A stretch of 8,184 bases of DNA from Acidobacteriota bacterium (GTDB lineage: Bacteria; Acidobacteriota; Terriglobia; Terriglobales; Acidobacteriaceae). The stretch covers positions 1-8,184 of the forward strand of contig QHVR01000630.1 of assembly GCA_003223595.1 (NCBI GenBank). Reading direction: 5' to 3'. A program made the translations under genes and the position numbers. The notes beneath the pieces were generated by a model that did no database searches, was not told the origin of the DNA, and saw nothing but the letters and a program-made list of their open reading frames with translations. Position 1 is the first letter of the stretch, and every line of letters begins with the position of its first letter. Below, one piece after another: positions 5,939 through 8,184 of this stretch.

Positions 5939-7045
5939 TTACTCGAGATCGGCTTTGTCAGGATTGTAGTAGTAGCGGAAGCGAAGGGCAAGATAAGGGC
6001 CGCGAAATTCGGTGGGAAGCGGCGGGAAGGGATTTGAATTGGTAATGCTGCCCCAGGCGGGGCGGTCCAGGGCAACATCCCCCGAACTTGTGACCAGGCG
6101 CATATCCGCGACTTGTCCATCTTTTGTGATGGCAAACTCGATCGCCAGCTTTCCCTTTTTCATCTCGGCGGATTCTGGAATCAGGATGTACCAGTTCTGG
6201 CGAACGACCTGAACGATGCGCTGGAGATACGGACCAAAATCCACGCCTTGGGTGTCGCTGAGAATATCCAGCGCTCCCAGCTGGCGGCCGTGCGCGCCAG
6301 TGCCCAAACCGAAATCACCAGCCTGACCACCACCCCCGCGATTGGACGCGGCGGCTTGCGTCGCCTGCTGGATCGCCTGCCCCGCCGTCATCGGGCCGGC
6401 GAACTTGCTGAAGCTGTTGTTGGAACGAGCGGGCGATTGTAATTGCGCCGTCTGATTGCTCTGGATCTGCGGTCTTGCGGTTGCCTGTTGTGTTTGCTGA
6501 GGCGGCGCCTGATTGGCAGGAGCCGGTTGCGACGGTGCAGGGGGCTGCGGCGAGCGCGGCCCCGGAGCTCCAGGCGCCCCTGGTGGAGGCGTCAAAATCT
6601 TGCGCAGTTCGTTGGGATCCAACTGCGGATGCCGCGACATGGCGATGCGGTCTTTGTCGGACATCACATTCGTGTTCGGCTTGCGAGTAGGCTTCTGCAG
6701 GTCCGGCGGAAGCGGCAGGAAGGTGACGTTCTTGTCCTGCATGGGGTTGATCGGAATGACGACGGCACGATGAATCCCGATAGTCTTCTCGATGAGCGGC
6801 AGATTCCACAAGAGGATGAAGAGCACCAGGTGCCCGACGATGGAAATCCAGGCGGCTTCGCGACGGCGCGAGCGCGCCAGATCGTCCTGCAACTGGATGA
6901 GCAGATGGGGAACGCGCGCATCGAGTTCCTTATAAGCCGTTTCCCAGTCGTCGCTGTCGTAGAGGCCGAGTTGCTCGGGCTGTGGTTCCGGAGACGGCGG
7001 TGGCGGAGGCACCGGATCCCTAAATGGAATTTGCGTAATCGGCAT
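5939..7045 (-). CDS. TonB-C domain energy-transducer-like protein
   Basis: This 368-residue protein has a TonB/TolA-like layout. A cytoplasmic Pro-rich N-terminus (PVPPPPPSPEPQPEQ) of about 65 residues precedes one membrane helix (about 66-83, WISIVGHLVLFILLW). A long Pro/Gln/Ala-rich periplasmic linker follows (about 150-265, including a Gly-rich stretch). The last 95 residues or so form a TonB-C-like domain: YLQRIVQVVRQNWY, GKLAIEFAITKDGQVADMRLV, ALDRPAWGSITNSNPFPPLP and LALRFRYYYNP. Such proteins pass proton-motive energy from an ExbB/ExbD pair to outer-membrane receptors, or act as envelope scaffolds. No exbB, exbD or receptor gene is in the window, so the partner is unknown. ATG 7043-7045 has no strong ribosome binding site. 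The N-terminal cytoplasmic extension is longer than in classical TonB. Confidence 0.82.
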   Translation of the reverse strand: MPITQIPFRDPVPPPPPSPEPQPEQLGLYDSDDWETAYKELDARVPHLLIQLQDDLARSRRREAAWISIVGHLVLFILLWNLPLIEKTIGIHRAVVIPINPMQDKNVTFLPLPPDLQKPTRKPNTNVMSDKDRIAMSRHPQLDPNELRKILTPPPGAPGAPGPRSPQPPAPSQPAPANQAPPQQTQQATARPQIQSNQTAQLQSPARSNNSFSKFAGPMTAGQAIQQATQAAASNRGGGGQAGDFGLGTGAHGRQLGALDILSDTQGVDFGPYLQRIVQVVRQNWYILIPESAEMKKGKLAIEFAITKDGQVADMRLVTSSGDVALDRPAWGSITNSNPFPPLPTEFRGPYLALRFRYYYNPDKADLE

Positions 7046-7288
7046 GCGCTGGATTTAGGTGCCTGTCACTTAGACACGAAGAACACTGACGGCGTTGCAT
7101 CTGGCATTGCAAGTGACATGCTCTGGGCGCGCAGTGCGTTACCGTCAACCTTACTTCTATTCTCGCATCTTTCCGGGCATTTCGCTCTTCACTAATCGAA
7201 CACCGACCTTGGTGTGTAAATGTATGTAAATGCGAGGGAAGACACCCAGGGAAAGAGCCTCACAAGGCTGTCGGGGCAGGGTTGCAAC
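7046..7288. other. Spacer between the TonB-C gene and the oxidoreductase gene (243 bases)
   Basis: I see no gene here. It holds the direct repeat TGTAAATG (7215-7222 and 7225-7232, 10-base period), the 8-bp inverted repeat TGTCACTT (7064-7071)/AAGTGACA (7111-7118) and a weak hairpin at 7256-7269. A promoter for the TonB-C gene is expected on the minus strand. TTGACG (minus strand, 7143-7148) could be a -35 but has no good -10 partner. Confidence 0.5.
7256..7269 (-). terminator. Weak hairpin after the oxidoreductase gene
   Basis: On the minus strand, AGCCT and AGGCT form a 5-bp stem with loop TGTG followed by CTTTCCC, about 20 bases after the stop codon at 7289-7291. The stem is short and the T-run poor, so it is only a candidate. 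Confidence 0.3.
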
Positions 7289-8184
7289 CTACTGTTTCGT
7301 ATGGCCGATTGCGGCGAGCCCGACTTTGTTGCCGTGCTCGCGCATGGCGGCAACGATATCGAGAGCCAGGGCGAGTGCGCTTCGGCCGTCTTCCAGCGAG
7401 ACCACAGGGGTGGATCGTTCACGGACGGCGCGCAGAAACGATCTCAGCTCAGCATGAAGCGGTTCCTCGGAAGCGACCGGCGGCTTGGTTACGCCGATTT
7501 GAGGATTGACGGAGGGAGCGCCGACACCGTCGGATCCGACAGTGAAGACCAGCACCTCCTGGCGGCCGTAATCGAGGGAGATGTACTGGCGGGGCTGAAA
7601 GAAGCGCAATTTGCGGACCCGTTCGGTGGACACGCGGCTAGCGGTGAAGTTGGCGATGCAGCCCGATTCAAACTCAATCCGCACGTTGGCGATGTCCGCT
7701 TTGCCGGAGAGAATGGGCAAGCCGACGGCGCGCACTTCCTTCACCGACGACTTGGCAAAGGCCAGCACGATGTCGAGATCGTGAATCATGAGGTCGAGCA
7801 CCACGTCGACGTCGAGCGACCGCGGCGTGAAGACGCTCAGGCGGTGTACTTCGAAAAACATTGGCTGGGTGAGGATGGGAACGGTCGCGCGAACTGCGGG
7901 GTTGAAGCGCTCGAGATGTCCGACCTGGGCAATGGTTTTGTGCTGGCGGGCAAGCGTGACCAGTTCGTCGGCCTCGTCCAGCGTGGCTGCGATGGGTTTC
8001 TCGACGAGGACATCGACGCCGGACTTGATCACTTCTCGAGCGACGGCAAGATGATGCAATGTGGGAGTGGCTACGGATACAGCTTGCACTTCGCTGTGAG
8101 TGGTCAGTAGTTGCTGCACGGAGCCGAACGCCTTGCACTCGAACTCGCGCGCCACGGCGTCGGCGCGGGCTGTATCGGGATCGA
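7289..8184 (-). CDS. Gfo/Idh/MocA family NAD(P)-dependent oxidoreductase, N-terminus beyond the right edge
   Basis: These enzymes oxidise or reduce a sugar or related hydroxyl group with NAD(P). The visible 297 residues begin in the Rossmann domain with DPDTARADAVAREF, a position normally about 30 residues in. The GxGxxG loop is therefore outside the window. An internal GTG at 8155 could mimic a start, but the frame stays open to the edge. Family features are VSVATPTLHHLAVAREVIKSG, VLVEKPIAATLDEADELV with the catalytic Lys, QVGHLERFNPAV, and LDLMIHDLDIVLAF with the conserved active-site His/Asp. The C-terminal part is the usual beta-sheet dimer domain. The GHLERFNPA and RLSVFTPRS stretches recall oxidoreductases of lipid A/nucleotide-sugar loci (GnnA-like UDP-GlcNAc 3-dehydrogenases), but no lpx gene is visible, so the substrate is left open. 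The stop is TAG 7289-7291. Confidence 0.87.
   Translation of the reverse strand, partial: DPDTARADAVAREFECKAFGSVQQLLTTHSEVQAVSVATPTLHHLAVAREVIKSGVDVLVEKPIAATLDEADELVTLARQHKTIAQVGHLERFNPAVRATVPILTQPMFFEVHRLSVFTPRSLDVDVVLDLMIHDLDIVLAFAKSSVKEVRAVGLPILSGKADIANVRIEFESGCIANFTASRVSTERVRKLRFFQPRQYISLDYGRQEVLVFTVGSDGVGAPSVNPQIGVTKPPVASEEPLHAELRSFLRAVRERSTPVVSLEDGRSALALALDIVAAMREHGNKVGLAAIGHTKQ

Noticed and set aside
5626..6135. Minus-strand ORF bridging the TonB-C and dioxygenase genes in another frame
   Set aside because: It overlaps both real genes out of frame and has no family similarity.
6443..7195. Plus-strand ORF of 250 codons opposite the TonB-C gene
   Set aside because: It is Arg/Leu-rich with no domain and mirrors the Pro/Gln-rich coding strand; the minus frame has a membrane helix and a TonB-C domain.
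7220..8110. Long plus-strand ORF of 296 codons opposite the oxidoreductase
   Set aside because: It is antisense to a frame with clear Gfo/Idh/MocA motifs; its translation shows no family features and an unusual composition. Such open antisense frames are common in GC-rich DNA.
1..8184. CRISPR array, tRNA/rRNA, insertion sequence or phage genes
   Set aside because: No spaced identical repeats, tRNA-like cloverleaf, transposase or phage motif was seen on either strand.

Overview
The window is about 8.2 kb of GC-rich bacterial DNA. It holds eight recognisable coding loci and no rRNA, tRNA, CRISPR array or insertion sequence. The gene types together suggest an Acidobacteriota (Terriglobia-like) chromosome: a CadC-like winged-helix domain fused to membrane helices, a DUF4097 protein, a secreted M13 metallopeptidase, a proline/glutamine-rich TonB-C protein and a Gfo/Idh/MocA oxidoreductase. 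That assignment is inference from gene content; there is no marker gene to prove it.

Left part (1-1076, minus strand): miaA, a tRNA dimethylallyltransferase, runs off the left edge. It has no ATG, GTG or TTG codon before its P-loop; the best start is a CTG that overlaps the stop of a 50-residue membrane protein as CTGA. It is also cut by an in-frame amber codon where a short conserved linker is missing. The small membrane-protein frame just upstream may itself be shifted by one base. The divergent spacer (1077-1176) carries degenerate 9-nt CACAGRGGA repeats in both orientations.

Middle part (1177-5039, plus strand): a GTG-started winged-helix/4-TM protein, then a secreted DUF4097 protein with seven GDG turns (four in exact 54-nt tandem register, preceded by an ECF-sigma-like promoter), then an M13 zinc endopeptidase. 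The M13 gene is broken: roughly 30-40 nt around the conserved Cys/Tyr segment appear to be missing. The resulting frameshift separates HELTH from the third zinc ligand and the C-terminus.

Right part (5073-8184, minus strand, reading right to left): an oxidoreductase open at the right edge, a TonB-C protein with a cytoplasmic N-terminus, and a YgiD/DODA-type dioxygenase. The dioxygenase converges on the M13 gene and has Ile in place of the usual first metal-binding His. The genes look like separate chromosomal housekeeping and envelope units rather than one pathway.

I see no convincing new multi-gene system. The most unusual signal is the cluster of small lesions (miaA start and amber, small ORF frame, M13 deletion) within about 5 kb. 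This is either genuine decay or a sequence/assembly problem, and it should be settled from raw reads first.
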